A stretch of DNA of 64,000 nt from Pilatotrama ljubarskyi (taxonomy: Eukaryota > Basidiomycota > Agaricomycetes > Polyporales > Polyporaceae): positions 305,049 through 369,048 of the forward strand of contig MU277682.1 of the NCBI GenBank assembly GCA_022385805.1, read 5' to 3'. Shown in pieces: positions 1-10,873 of the stretch. A program made the position numbers and the translations under genes. Numbering within the stretch: the first letter of the stretch is position 1; every line of letters starts with the position of its first letter. The notes under the pieces were generated by a model. It was not told the origin of the DNA and did not search any database. It saw only the letters and a list, made by a program, of their open reading frames with translations.

Positions 1-2201
1 GCTCGTCTACCACGCTCCTGACTCGTCTCGCGTGCGCATCGACCCTACCCCGCGCTACATCGTCCTCGAGTCCTGGACGCTCGAGTTCGTCCCGAACCAG
101 GCGGGGTCCCATGACAGTGACGATCGGATCGACGTCGCGCCGTCTACGATATACAAGCACGGCATTCCGCTCTTCCGCAGCATCTTCACGCTACTCCGAG
201 TCCTGCCTGCGTGGAAGCTCGCCCGCCGCCTCCGCAGGAGAGTAGGGGGCAGCCGGAACGGCAACTTCAGCATTCAATTGCGCGTGGACAGCCCTGATGG
301 AAGCATCCGCGCGGACGACGTATTGAGCTTCGGTGAGTCACTCTGCGTCCACCCAAGTACACATTCCGGCCCCGCGAGAACGATCGCCTAACCGAGGCTT
401 CGAAAACCAGATAACACCCCCGCATCTGTCGCTGCAGTACTGAAGAGCGAGCGACATGTACTGCCCCCGATCACGCATCCCATGGGCGAGCTCGGCGTGT
501 CCGCGACGTACCTCACGTACCCCAACTTCCAGCTGGACACCAAGGAGTCGCTCCTCTCCTCGCGGTTCCTCTCTGAGGGGCCAGACTTCACCCCGACTCT
601 GGTCAAGAACCAGCAGCGGGACAGTATCTCAGGCTCGCCGGGCAGCCTCCCCCTACGCACCTCGCTTCCTCGCTCTCCCCCACGCTCTGTTGCAGATAGA
701 TTTGTCATTCCTCCGTCCACACATACACGAACCACATCGTTCTCCTCGATGCAGGGAGCGCGAGCCAGCCCGGCTGGAAGTCCGCGGTTGGGCAATATCC
801 CGCTTCCTGTCACACGCAACCTCTCCGGGGCAGGCATGGGCACTTCCGGCGTGTCAGACTCATCTTCGTCGCGGCAAGGCGCAGGTTCTATGGGTTCACG
901 AGAAGAAGTGTCCGCTTTGGCAGCTCGCGTTAGACGCGAGAGCATGCAGGGCAGGAGTTCCGTATGTGGCCTCATTCTCACGAACTCATGAACGTCGACT
1001 GACGACCCTACAGCAGGATGGCACGACGCCAGGAGGTGTTCCTATACGCCGCACGCCTATCACTACGGTGAACGCGTTCAAGTCGTCCACCATCTCATCT
1101 TCGCCTTCTCTCCATTCGCCGTCGCCGTCGCTTCGCCAGCATTCACCGCTCTCCACGGGCGGCCCCTCCTTACCATCTCGGCCCGTGCAGTCACCGACGT
1201 CCTCGCGCGTGCCGCCATCTCCCATAGGTGCTGGGAGCAATCTGGCGTCATCTCCAGTGGCGCCATTCCGGCCATCCCCAACGTTCGCGCCATCAAGTTT
1301 GGGCTCCGGGCGTTCGCCTGCCTCAGGAGAGGGTGTTCCTGGCAGTCCTGCGTCGGCGGGGCTGCAAGGCTCACCCCGGCAGCAGGGGAGGAGGTACACG
1401 AGCAGCTTCGGGCCGCGTACTGCGACTGGCAGTCGAGAGGCGAGCCCGCGGAGTAGTCCCAGGAGCGCAGCAAAGGAGATGGAGAAGGTGCCGGTGAGTA
1501 GCCTTCAGCATCACACTCAAGAGCATCAAGCTGAACGAGGTGTGCTGCTGCTGCAGGGCACGTCATATCTGAGCACGCACACGGACGATGACGACATCTC
1601 CGCTTTCGTGCAGGAGATCGACGCCCGGAAGCCGCTCTCAAGCAGGCGCGACGACTCACCGGCGTCCAGTCCCTCGCCACACGCACGCGAGCGAACGATC
1701 CGCGAGGAGTCAGAGTCGAGCGAGCACGATGTCGCGCCGCCCGTACGCACACGCACGATGTCTACGCCCTATCCCGTGCTCGCGACCGAGTCCGCAGTGG
1801 ACAAGCGCCTCCGCGAGATGAACGAGACCTTCCTCGCGTCGTTGCAGGGTCTCGGGAGCCGTAGGCGCGAGCCCAGCGGGAGCCCGCGCGCAGAGTCCTC
1901 CGCAGACCGAGGGAGCACCCCGCGCCGCCCGCTTGACCCCATCTCCTACACTGGGGGTGCAAGGCGGGAGAGCCCGCTGGAAGGCCCGCGCGCTGGCGCA
2001 GCCTCGTCGACGCCTCCGTTTGACGTGGAGGCGGCAGGGGGGGTGCCGCCGCCGACGTATGTGCGACCGAGGTTGGCGTCGACAGGGAGTGCGCGGAGCG
2101 GGTTCAGTATCGCGTCGGAGGAGGTGATCGGGCGGATGGACCCCGAGATCGGCTCCTCGAGCGACGAGCGGCGGCGGAGTGCGCTTGGGCGCGGCTCCTG
2201 A
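1..2201 (+). CDS. ATG13: Autophagy-related protein 13 (5'-truncated by window edge)
   Basis: This is the regulatory subunit of the Atg1 kinase complex that starts autophagosome formation at the pre-autophagosomal structure. Only the end of the N-terminal HORMA domain is inside the window; the key stretch is the conserved YKHGIPLFRSIFTLLRVLPA motif followed by an Arg-rich AWKLARRLRRR segment. The rest is a long disordered Ser/Pro/Arg-rich tail, as expected for Atg13, which is heavily phosphorylated in other fungi. Exons read as 1-332, 438-961, 1014-1493 and 1557-2201, with GT-AG introns that keep frame. The HORMA motif and the PITHPMGELG stretch after intron 1 make the identification firm. The start codon lies upstream of the window. 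The protein ends with TGA at 2199-2201. Confidence 0.88.
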
Positions 2202-2742
2202 ACGATGTCTTACGCTCTGTGATCGTGTGGTGTACGATGTATGCTGGTGCTGGTGCTGGTGCTGATGTGCACACGTTTGCTGGCGGACGAACGAACGAAC
2301 TGAATGCCGCGCCATGCTGATGAGCGTACGAACGGCTCGCTCCCCGAGTGAGCGCACACGTCGCGGCGTGATTATGGCGTCCTGATTTCCTGTGATTATT
2401 ATCTCATTCCTATGTAGCATGCATGCATCTATCGTTTCCCTCCTCTCTCACGGACGTTCGGACGGGCGTGCGTCCCGCATTGTTGCATTATTAGCTCCCG
2501 CATTATACTTATCCTTCGTACGTGCTGTGTTCGCAAGAGTAGATCGTGACAGTACTTACAGTCCCCCAATATACCATCACCCCTCTTCTGGATGGGAGCG
2601 GGATAGCGCGATAGGACGAAGGTGTGATGCATCTTCAGGGAATACAGGTAGTACATGAGCACGATGGGACCTACTATTGGTACACGAACAACATCAAAGG
2701 CTAGGATGTACATGGGCTAACGAGACGAGAGCTGCAGACGCT
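2202..2742. other. Convergent intergenic region
   Basis: This lies between the converging 3' ends of ATG13 and the ECM14-like gene. It holds a short GGTGCT hexamer run near 2242-2265 and a GAACGAAC run near 2289-2300. I see no supported gene. It should contain the two 3' UTRs and polyadenylation signals. Confidence 0.5.
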
Positions 2743-4743
2743 TCAGACTGACGTCGCAAAACCGTCAGCTTCTTCACAGCGAGTCACAGTTGAGGAGAGA
2801 GGAAGCCCACCTTTCTTGTTCCTACCAGAGATGAAACCGGCCAAGAAATCGATCATTTTCGCAGTTTCCTCGCCGACAGGTCGGATCCACTCCGCGGGAA
2901 GCGAGAAACCGTACTGTAACCATTCGTGAGGGTCGAGCATTCTGGAGGGGCTCCGGGTGCTTACCGTGCCGGTGTCGCGCAGGTGGACAGAGTATGAGTA
3001 CTTGATCCCCGCCTTGGCGTACATGTAATCCACGACGTTCCCGGACGCTCTGCAGCCATACATGAGTTATGGTATCAGGGACAGATATGGAAAAGGTGCA
3101 CTTGTAAAGCTGACGGCACAAGCTCCCAGTCTGTATACGGTTTTAGCGAGTACTGGGAAGGTGACTATATGCGCTCTTACGGTGAACGGCGTGCCGTGAA
3201 CTTGCTTGATCGCATTGACCGCGCCTAGCCCGGCCTCCAGCAGGTCCTCTGCATCCTTCGGTATCTTCTTGCATGAGTAAGAGAATGGTGTCGACACTGC
3301 ATTCCGGGGTCTCCGTCAACCAGTCGTCGCGACTACATTATGAGTGATGAACGTACGCATTTGACCGTAACTCCGGAGGTCGATGTACGCCTTGAGTGAG
3401 GGGAGGGTGGTTATAAAGTTGGCGATGTTGTTGACCTCTGGGGCTTCGAATGGACGGTGGCCAGGATACCATGGCGAGCAGGGGTCCGCATCAAGTGCGT
3501 CCAGCGTATCAAACAACACCGTGTCGTTGTTGTCATCAGTGAGAGAAGGGAGCCGGGACTTTGACTTCCATTTGTAGCCCTGCGGAATGCGAAGGCTTGA
3601 GCTGAGCGTCGACACGGTCCCAGCGTAGAGCTTACCCAATTCCTGTGAGCCACTCGTCAATAGCGGGTAATGACAAGAATTGGACGTGTACAAACCTGTT
3701 CATATCGATCCCCACGCATCTCTCAGCAGGGCCGACGATTTGCCTGTTCTTGTACCTGATAACACAGTCGATATCTCCACAAGAGCGACCCATACTTAGG
3801 ACGCGTAGAAGACTTACCACAAGCGGTCCTCATCCCACGTGTAGACGTATCCATCTGGGTTCGGTACAGGGATGATGTAGAAATCCTGTCACGAGGCAGT
3901 TAACATGGTGCGCTCCTGTCGGACCGGTTCTACTCACAAAGTAGTCCAACCAGGACGATAATGCGAACTCTTCAAGCGTGTCCGCGACCAGTGCATGAGC
4001 CAGGTATAGTGCGGTAGACGTAGCTATCCACTTATGACCATGGCAGAGCGAGTCAGCACGGCGGGACGTGTCATGAGGTGGCTTCGCTGACCTCGCGAGC
4101 ATGCTGAGCACCGGTGATGACGAACCCGCTCTTCCTCGCAGAGGAGCGACCAGGCCTCTTCAAGCCATCATTGCCTTTGGACAGGCGCATCGCGATCATC
4201 TCCCTGTTCTCAGCAGAGTGCCCGAGGTTGACGAGTTCCACTGTGGTGGGGTAGGTGTTCGCCAGTTCTTGCATGAAGTCCTCTACCTCGTACAACGGAT
4301 GATAGACAGAGTGGTACGTCGAATTGGGCAATGAACTGAGGTTCCATCCCTTCCTATAGAAGTGCAACTCCTCCAGGTCGTCCAAGGCGATCGACCCTAC
4401 TTCTGGTATCGAGAGGTCCAGACTTTGTCTGGGATCCTCGAAGTAGATATCAGCATGAGACAACCCCACCTGCCAGACGTGGGCATGAACATCCGTTTCC
4501 TATCAGCGTAGCAAGGTCCGTCAGATATTGTCCCGCGGAGAATGTTGGAACATCGACCTCTACTGTGCGCAGCAAATCCTCCATGCTCCAGTCTTGGCTT
4601 TGGATCCTCGGAAGAGCATACCGTCTCAGAACGCCATGGCCCGGCTTGCTCTGAAGCTTCAGAGTAGTTTGCCCATCGCTCGATGACGACAAGGAGTAGA
4701 TCAGCCTGGCACACGACAGTAAAACAAGCCAGCGCCAAAGCAT
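2743..4743 (-). CDS. ECM14-like M14 metallocarboxypeptidase homologue, probably inactive
   Basis: The protein has a hydrophobic signal peptide (MLWRWLVLLSCARLIY), a short propeptide-like region, and an M14 fold that matches the secreted fungal ECM14 group of pseudo-carboxypeptidases. Visible M14 landmarks are GAQHARE followed by WIATST (the HxxE zinc motif), IPVPNPDGYVYTW, GIDMNRNW (the Asn-Arg substrate pocket) and YGFSLPAEWI. Two catalytic positions are changed: the third zinc-ligand His is Arg in YIDLRSYGQ, and the general-base Glu is His in VHLRDTG. First exons are 4564-4743, 4092-4499, 3938-4030, 3818-3885 and 3696-3755, then a 7-nt microexon 3636-3642. The start chosen is the ATG that begins the signal peptide; an upstream in-frame ATG at 4851 would bury it. 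The role is probably cell-wall or extracellular, by analogy with ECM14. Confidence 0.82.
3636..3642 (-). other. 7-nt microexon of the ECM14-like gene
   Basis: The bases GAATTGG sit between a CACAG acceptor and a GTAAGC donor. Joined to the AAC-AG end of the previous exon and the GGCTAC start of the next, they give the conserved M14 sequence NRNWGYKW. Leaving it out shifts the frame. Confidence 0.75.
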
Positions 4744-4910
4744 CCTGGCGGTTCTGTGCAAGGCTTGGGCTCGAAGCCAAACCGTGCCCAGACCTTCCAG
4801 ACATCGGTTCCATATTGGGAACTCGGAGACTGCCGTAAGAGAAGTGAGCAAAACGAGAGCAACCTCAACAGCGCAATATACTTATTAATTCTGTAGTTTT
4901 ATGATGGCAG

Positions 4911-5009
4911 CCTTCGATAGCTCAGTTGGAAGAGCGTGGGACTGTAAGGGTACCCTGGGCTCAAACACGAGTCATCCCAAGGTCGCTGGTTCGAACCCGG
5001 CTCGAAGGA
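4911..5009 (+). tRNA. tRNA-Tyr (anticodon GTA) with a 26-nt intron
   Basis: The acceptor arms CCTTCGA (4911-4917) and TCGAAGG (5002-5008) pair fully, with discriminator A at 5009. The D-arm is GCTCAGTTGGAAGAGC and the T-arm carries GGTTCGAACC. The anticodon stem TGGGA (4937-4941) pairs with TCCCA (4975-4979). Anticodon GTA is at 4944-4946, and the intron 4948-4973 begins one base 3' of it, the standard position for nuclear tRNA introns; tRNA-Tyr genes nearly always carry one. A TTTTT run at 5011-5015 is the Pol III terminator. It lies between the 5' end of the ECM14-like gene and the 3' end of the phytase-like gene. Confidence 0.95.
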
Positions 5010-5010
5010 C

Positions 5011-5015
5011 TTTTT
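5011..5015 (+). terminator. RNA polymerase III terminator of tRNA-Tyr
   Basis: A run of five T residues on the coding strand begins two bases after the tRNA discriminator base, as expected for Pol III termination. Confidence 0.8.
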
Positions 5016-5063
5016 GTATCGACGGCTCCGACACGGATGAGAGTGATTGCTCTCACTTTAAAA

Positions 5064-5109
5064 TACTGTACAGTGTACAGTACGTGTACAGTACGTACTG
5101 GTACCAGTT
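5064..5109. repeat. Short palindromic GTACAGT/GTACGT repeat
   Basis: TACTGTACA, GTGTACAGTACG and GTACGTACTGGTACCAGT follow one another with several overlapping self-complementary hexamers (TGTACA, GTACGTAC, GGTACC). It lies 50 nt after the tRNA terminator. No function is evident. Confidence 0.6.
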
Positions 5110-5309
5110 ATCTGAAGGGCAATCCAAGATCCGGAAGAGCCCCTGAAAGATCTCTCAAAACTACGTGTGGCCGTCCTTCGGGACTAGTAATACTGTAACC
5201 CAATAGCATCCGAGTCTGCCGATGTATATGGTATCCTCCGAGTCAGCGCCTGCAGGTGGGGGGCTCAGCTACAGTACGACGTCTTAGTACCACACTCACC
5301 CCAGAGTAC

Positions 5310-7284
5310 TCAAGGGAAGCGTGAAATGCCCTGCACAGAAGCGCCGGGCAACGTCAGCCGGAACACCATGAACTGGTTATCGTTATCCAATCCCGCGTTG
5401 AACGGCTTGCCCAGCGCGATGCCTTCCGTGCTGATAAAGTCGTTGTCGGCCTAAGTATTCAGAGTAAGCGGCAGACACGGCTCAAGGGGTGTAGTGTGTA
5501 TGACATACTGCCGTGAAGAGGAAGAAGTCATCAGTGAAATCGGGGTCCAGACAAGGCGCGAGCGCTAGGGACTCCCACTTTGCGTCGATCAGCGTCTGGT
5601 CTGCGGGTTTGCCTGAAGTGATGGTCTATTAGTTAGATCTCATCGCACCGCTGGAAAGAGAATGCGGCATACCGTTATGTACGCCGAAGCGTCCCAGTTG
5701 TGTATTGTCGATGAAGTCGACAAACGACACATACGTGCCGGGCGTGATGCTCTTATCGAGCTTCCCGTCGTTGGCAATCGGACGACTGGGGTCGTCAAAG
5801 TTCGTGCCATGAATATCCGTCGCATTGGTGATATCGAGAAGATCGGCTTGTCTTGTACCAAATGAGCATGTGCGTAAAGAGAAAATCGTTGACAGCTTAC
5901 TTGAACGAAGAGTTGTCATCATCTCCGCCATGGCCGTCTCCGTCACGCGACAGGACGAGGAAGACGCCTTCGCTCACGAAATGGACCTCACTGGCGGCCA
6001 GAGTGTTCCCCTTCTTGTTTTGAGGGAGAGGGACGACCCACTCGCCAATCAAAGTCGGACGGACAAGAAGCGCGTCCGATACATCGTACGCGAGTAGACG
6101 CGTGAAGCGAGATGTAGACTTGTCGGAGCCGCCGTCTTGAATGGTTGCGGACTGGAGGAGAGCATACAGAGTTTTACCGCTTGCATCCAACGTCAGACCC
6201 TCAAAACCTGAAGTGACACGCGCATTTTGTCAGTCAGGAGGAACACGTCACAGAAGGACACTTACCTTGATTGCCCGCGCGTCCTGTTGTCGGGTCTGTG
6301 TCTGACGTGAAGTTGAGTGCGCCCTTCACCAGAGGCAGGATCGCCTTCGGTGGTTGCACGGTCTCGATGAGCTGGCCTTCGGGCGACATCAGGTAGATGT
6401 AGGGTCCGTATTCGTCACTGACCCAGAATCTGAACATGGATGGGCGGTGTCAAGAGCAAGCGTTCGGAAGTGAAGAGACCGTACATACGTTCCATCAGCA
6501 TTAAGTGCGAGACCTTCGGCATCGACTGCTAGGTGGCCGTTGAATGGCGCTATCGGTAGAGGCGGATCCTCTATGGTGAGTAGGCGTTCGAGCGGTTGCC
6601 CGGGACGAACACCCAGAGCATCCAATCCGGTCGTTTTCTGCGACTCTCGCTCCGTATAGAGAAGCGTATCCCGGTAACTGAGCTGGAAGGTCTGAAGTGC
6701 GTCTTCAAAGGGGAGATCGTCTGCATCGTAGTACGGTGAGAGCACAAAGTCGATCTGGTGCAGTCTGGCTTGGTAGTCGATTGTGCCGTCGCTAAGAGGC
6801 GGAACCTCCGCTGTCAGTCAGATGTATCAACGAGAGAAGGTGGACTTGACCCCACATGTTAAATCCCCTGTCAGGCTGAGCGATGATGGTGCCAGTGAAT
6901 GAGCCGTTGGGCTGCTTGGCAAACGACCCTCTCTTGAATGCGATGGCGCTACCGATGCCTCCAATCGTGTCCCCTGGCAAGCAATAAGACCGCCGATATC
7001 GATCTCTTGGTGCATACTATCACACACCGGTCGAATCCTTGAAGTTCGATGGTATCAAGCCGAAGGCAACCAGACCCTGTATTCTAGATTGGATATATGC
7101 GCCTTGAGCAGCGAGGAACTGCTCTTACCTTGTTAACGTACTGTTTGCCTCCCAAGCTCACGTTGACGGCAAACGAGGGGTCGGCTTCCTTGCGAGACGA
7201 TTGTCGCACGAATGGGCGACCCAGCGTGATAACGGCATGCCAGAGTAATGCCGCGACGGCCAGCGCAATGGTGATGCCGTTCAT
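5310..7284 (-). CDS. Secreted phytase-like (esterase-like activity of phytase) protein
   Basis: The protein begins with a signal peptide (MNGITIALAVAALLWHAVI). It then shows the beta-propeller-like pattern of the phytase-like domain (Pfam PF13449): DTIGGIGSAIAFKRG, TIIAQPDRGFN, DAEGLALNADG followed by the next-exon stretch FWVSDEYGPYIYLM, and NQGFEGLTLDASGKTLYALL. The end TEGIALGKPFNAG and NQFMVFRLTLPGASV is also typical. Members are extracellular and of poorly defined substrate; 'phytase-like' is a family name and not proof of phytate hydrolysis. The start is the ATG at 7282-7284 that opens the signal peptide; an upstream in-frame ATG at 7321-7323 is weaker. The coding region is split by about seven short introns. 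A TATATAA element lies about 40 nt upstream of the start. Confidence 0.82.
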
Positions 7285-8215
7285 CCTCGTTTCGGGGATC
7301 AGCCACTTCTTCCCAGCGCGCACTTATATACAGTTCCAGTGCGCGCCACATGGTCTCAGAGCGTAGGTACCCGTTACTGAAGCTCTTGATGGAAGCACTG
7401 GATCGGCGCACGTTCGTGTGTACGCGAAGGTCATCGCGCCCGGTAGTTTCTAAGCGGTCATCACCTTGTTGTGTGCAGCGAGACTTGGGATGTCACTGAG
7501 AGAAGAGTTCTCCAGTACACCTTCGGACGCGTGAACGTTGCGCAGGGGTCACGCGTGGTCGCATCTGTCGGGAGAAGCATGTATTTGAGGCATAGACCGG
7601 AGTACGCCCAGAATACCGCAGCTATTCCTGCATGTCGGTCGGCGTTGGCGCGGACTAGGACCAATGATATGTGCGTACCAAATATGTTCTGTCCACGGCT
7701 GATGAGTTTCGCGCCCACGTCGGCGGGCAGACGACCCCGTAATAGCATAGGCTTCAAGGCTTCCGAGAAACTTGCTGAAGTGTGAGGCTGCCCAGCGCGA
7801 ATACTGCATGCATACAAGGCTCCACATCACCCTGGTCTGGATGCTTCCTGATAATACTCAAACGCGCGGGCGCGACCACACAATGTCGCCTGCATGACTA
7901 TGGTTAACCAAACATTCAGCTGGAGGGCCGTGGTGGTGGTCCTGGCATAAGAGTGGCAGCGGCTGAAGCGCCTACAATGGCGTTCTTCTCACACACGCCG
8001 TCGCAACTTCGGCCCTCACGCGCACGCGCAGACGTGTACATACACGCACGCGCGTGGTCACCTCAATCCGACCGTAACGCTCGAATGCATGAGAATATCG
8101 ATCCCGATTCAAGCACTGTACTTACAATCTAGTGCTCACCTATTATGAGTCTCCTTGTTGAACTCTTCGCTGCTATACTTTGTCAAGTCTTGTCGAGACA
8201 GTTGCCCCTATCATC
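7285..8215. other. Divergent promoter region
   Basis: This separates the minus-strand phytase-like gene from the plus-strand methyltransferase gene and must carry both promoters. Open frames of about 100 codons on both strands near 7461-7830 mirror each other, have no family features, and look like chance. Confidence 0.5.
7324..7331 (-). promoter_or_regulatory. TATA-like element of the phytase-like gene
   Basis: TATATAAG on the minus strand lies about 40 nt upstream of the start codon at 7284. This spacing suits a short leader. Confidence 0.4.
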
Positions 8216-9371
8216 ATGGTCAATCCGGAGAGCCAGGTCGATCCCTCCGTAGTCCCACCGCTGGATCCGTCCCTGCTCAACCTCTCCAATGAGGAAAGAG
8301 CCTTTCTGCATGCAGTGATATCAGAGGACGACGAGAAGCTTAGAGCCCGGATCCTAGATGTACAGAAACGGTGAGCGAATCACCCTGGCCCGCTTGCATC
8401 GGGTCACCATTCAGTTCGAGCTGAGCTTATACCTTCCTTCGCAGAGCATAGTGCGATTTCTGCTCTGGTGGCCTTCGAGTGCAGAAGAAGGCTGACTGAG
8501 TCGCATCCATCGTGCAGCGCACAGTACCCGTACCCATGCATCCGCGGTTTCCACTTCGTGAACCTCATGATGCCGCGCAACGCCATATACCCGACCGTAC
8601 TCGAGGCGGGAAAGCGCGGTACTACGCTTTTTTTGGACCTCGGATGCTGCAGTACGTATATGCGCCTATCTATCGCGCTATGTAGATGACATGCTTTGGC
8701 TTCTGTGTAGTGGGGACTGACCTCCGGAAGCTGGTGTACGACGGTTACCCAGCGTCTCAGGTCCTCGGCTGCGACCTCCGCCCCGAGTACATCCAGCTCG
8801 GGTACGAACTCTTCGGGGACGCAGACAAATGCCCTATTCGTTTCTTCACCTCGAACGCCTTCGACCTGCCGACCACCGTGCAGGACTCAGACACCAACCC
8901 CACTCCGCCTCCGCCGACCCCAGCTACCGTCACCGACCTCGCGCAGCTGCGCGGCTCGCTGACGCACATCTATACCGGAGCGCTGTTCCACCTGTTTGAC
9001 GAGGAGACACAGTATGGACTGGCAGTTCGGCTCGCTACGCTCCTCAAGCGACGGCCCGGAGCGGTCGTCTTTGGACGGCACCAGGGTCTCCAGGAGGAGG
9101 GATACATAGACGATCATCTCGGACGGTACGGAAGTCATCTCATTTTTTCTGTGCCTTGATTCGTAACGAGATAACTCGTTGCAGGAACCGGTACGGACAT
9201 TCAGAAACATCCTGGACCCGCCTGTGGAAGAAAGTCTTCGCACAAGTCGAAAGCGAAGACTTCGCGGACCGTGTCGTCGTGCAGGCCAAGCTGACTGAAG
9301 GATTCGGGCGTCAGGTGTTCAATGCCAAAGGCCATACGTTTATGCTGTACTGGAGTGTCCAGATTGTATAA
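8216..9371 (+). CDS. SAM-dependent methyltransferase
   Basis: A 296-residue class I methyltransferase. The exons 8216-8370, 8518-8651, 8711-9125 and 9185-9371 keep frame throughout. After a short acidic N-terminus the protein shows PYPCIRGFHFVNL, then the SAM-binding motif I LDLGCCMGTD (the codon for M is split by intron 2), RKLVYDGYPASQVLGCDLRP with the acidic ribose-binding residue, and a C-terminal FNAKGHTFMLYWSV. This pattern is that of small fungal methyltransferases, some of which act in meroterpenoid and other secondary-metabolite pathways. No backbone synthase is near, so the substrate is unknown. An in-frame TTG upstream was not used as start. The alcohol dehydrogenase gene converges on it with only 172 nt between the coding ends. 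Confidence 0.82.
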
Positions 9372-9543
9372 ATACCGTTCGCGAAGAAGGGAAGAGGTGG
9401 TCCATGTATGACTAGTGGAATGCATCGCGTGTAGAGTAGCGTAGTGTAGCAGAACTGTATCAAGAGAATCAGATCCCACCGAGCACACGAAAGCGAACGT
9501 ACGGAACTTGGCCGACAGAAGCGTCGACAGCGGAACGTCCTCT

Positions 9544-10873
9544 TCAAGGAATGATGACAGCGCGGAATCGTGCCGTCTCCCTGCGATCGAACGCTTCCTG
9601 CGCCCTCTCAAGCGGGAACCGCTCCACCATGCACTTCACGTTCTTCGCCTTCGCAAAGGCCAGACAGTCCTCTGCGTCCTTGGGAGAGCCACACGGCCAA
9701 CCTCTGATGGAAAGGCGCTTCAACAGCAGCGACACTGAGAACGAAGGAGCGCTGTCAATCCTGGCCCATCTCATTCTCGGAATCAATAACTTACGAGGGG
9801 GAATCCTCATAGGCTCGGGCTCGACCGCAAGAACGAGAAGCGTCCCATCCACACAGAGGGCCTCGATGAGGTTCTCCGTGGCAGAGGCATTCGGCGCAGT
9901 GGACATGATGACCTTCACGCCGCCGAGCTTCTGCAGCTCTTCCGCCTGATTGACCTTGGAACCATCGATGAAGTGGTCCGCGCCGAGCTCGCGTGCGAGT
10001 TCCTCCTTACCGCTGTCGAAGGAGAGCGCGATCGTTCTGAAGCCCATGCCGGCGGCGAACTGGAGGGCGAGATGGCCCAGACCTCTGCCGCAAATGGGCG
10101 GTGAGTATATGCGTGAGCAGTGCTGAATTGAAGACTCACCCGATGCCTTGGATGGCTACGTAGTCCGGAGGGGAGACGTTCATGTTACGGAGCGCATCTG
10201 TTGGAAGATCTTCAGCATGAAACGATCACGGCCGGAACTACCCGTACTCACTGAAGGTCGTGATACCGGCGCAAAGCATAGGGGCTGCCTCGGCAGGATC
10301 CATCTCCTTCGGGACCGACACAACGGCCTCCGACCGTAGAGTAAGATACTCGGCATACCCGCCATCACGGATGGCCCCTAGTATGGGGCGTAATGTCAGC
10401 ACCTGCCGGCACAAGAGTAAAAGCAGAGCTAACCGTTGATGTCCTGGTTCTCACAAGTCAAGTAGTCGCCCGCGCGACACCTGGAGCACGTAGTGCAGTG
10501 CCCGCCATGCCAGCCCGCCCCGACGCGCTGCCCGACCTTCCACAGCTTCTCGCGCGAGGAGACAGCGACGACGTCGCCGACGACTTCGTGTCCTGGTATG
10601 CGCGGAAGCGATACGGGCATAACCTGCGACGGGCAGATATCATCGCTAGTATAAACGAGGCACTGCGTCAGCCGAGCACGATGGCTGAACATCTTCTGGA
10701 AGGGGGACGTACGTTCCACAGACACCGCAGGCGAGCACCTTGATGACGATCTCCCCTGCTTTGGGGAAGCGCCACGGGACGGTGATCTTCTGCAGCTTGC
10801 CTCCGGCCTCGAGGAAGGCGTAGGCGGTGTAGGACGCGGGGAACTTGGTGGTTCTGACGCGAACAGGAGACAT
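9544..10873 (-). CDS. Zinc-dependent alcohol dehydrogenase (MDR superfamily)
   Basis: A cytosolic medium-chain dehydrogenase/reductase. The catalytic-zinc and structural-zinc signatures are present: ACGVCGTDD near the N-terminus, PRIPGHEVVGDVVAVSS with the GHE motif, and the four-cysteine lobe GGHCTTCSRCRAGDYLTC. The Rossmann motif is QGIGGLGHLALQFAAGMG. The C-terminal half (MSTAPNASATENLIEAL, SIRGWPCGSP, FPLERAQEAFDRRETARFRA) is typical of the cinnamyl-alcohol/ADH-like fungal group that uses NAD(P)H on aldehydes and alcohols. The start ATG at 10871-10873 is preceded by a TATATA element at 10939-10944. There are several short introns. One lies between GVCGT and the DICPSQV segment, where the splice restores the conserved Asp after GVCGT. 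The exact substrate cannot be told from sequence. Confidence 0.87.

Noticed and set aside
388..2420. Long open frames opposite and beside ATG13 (for example minus-strand 388-981 and 1710-2420)
   Set aside because: They are shadows of a GC-rich disordered coding region; they have low-complexity Arg/Pro/His translation, no family features and no splice pattern.
3118..3160. An 8-nt exon CTTTACAA in the ECM14-like gene
   Set aside because: A longer exon from a TATACAG acceptor is open in frame and gives TGSLCRQLYK, which fits the family, so no microexon is needed here.
7461..7830. Possible gene in the divergent promoter (118-codon minus and 104-codon plus frames)
   Set aside because: The two frames overlap on opposite strands, lack domains, and show no start or splice context that favours either.
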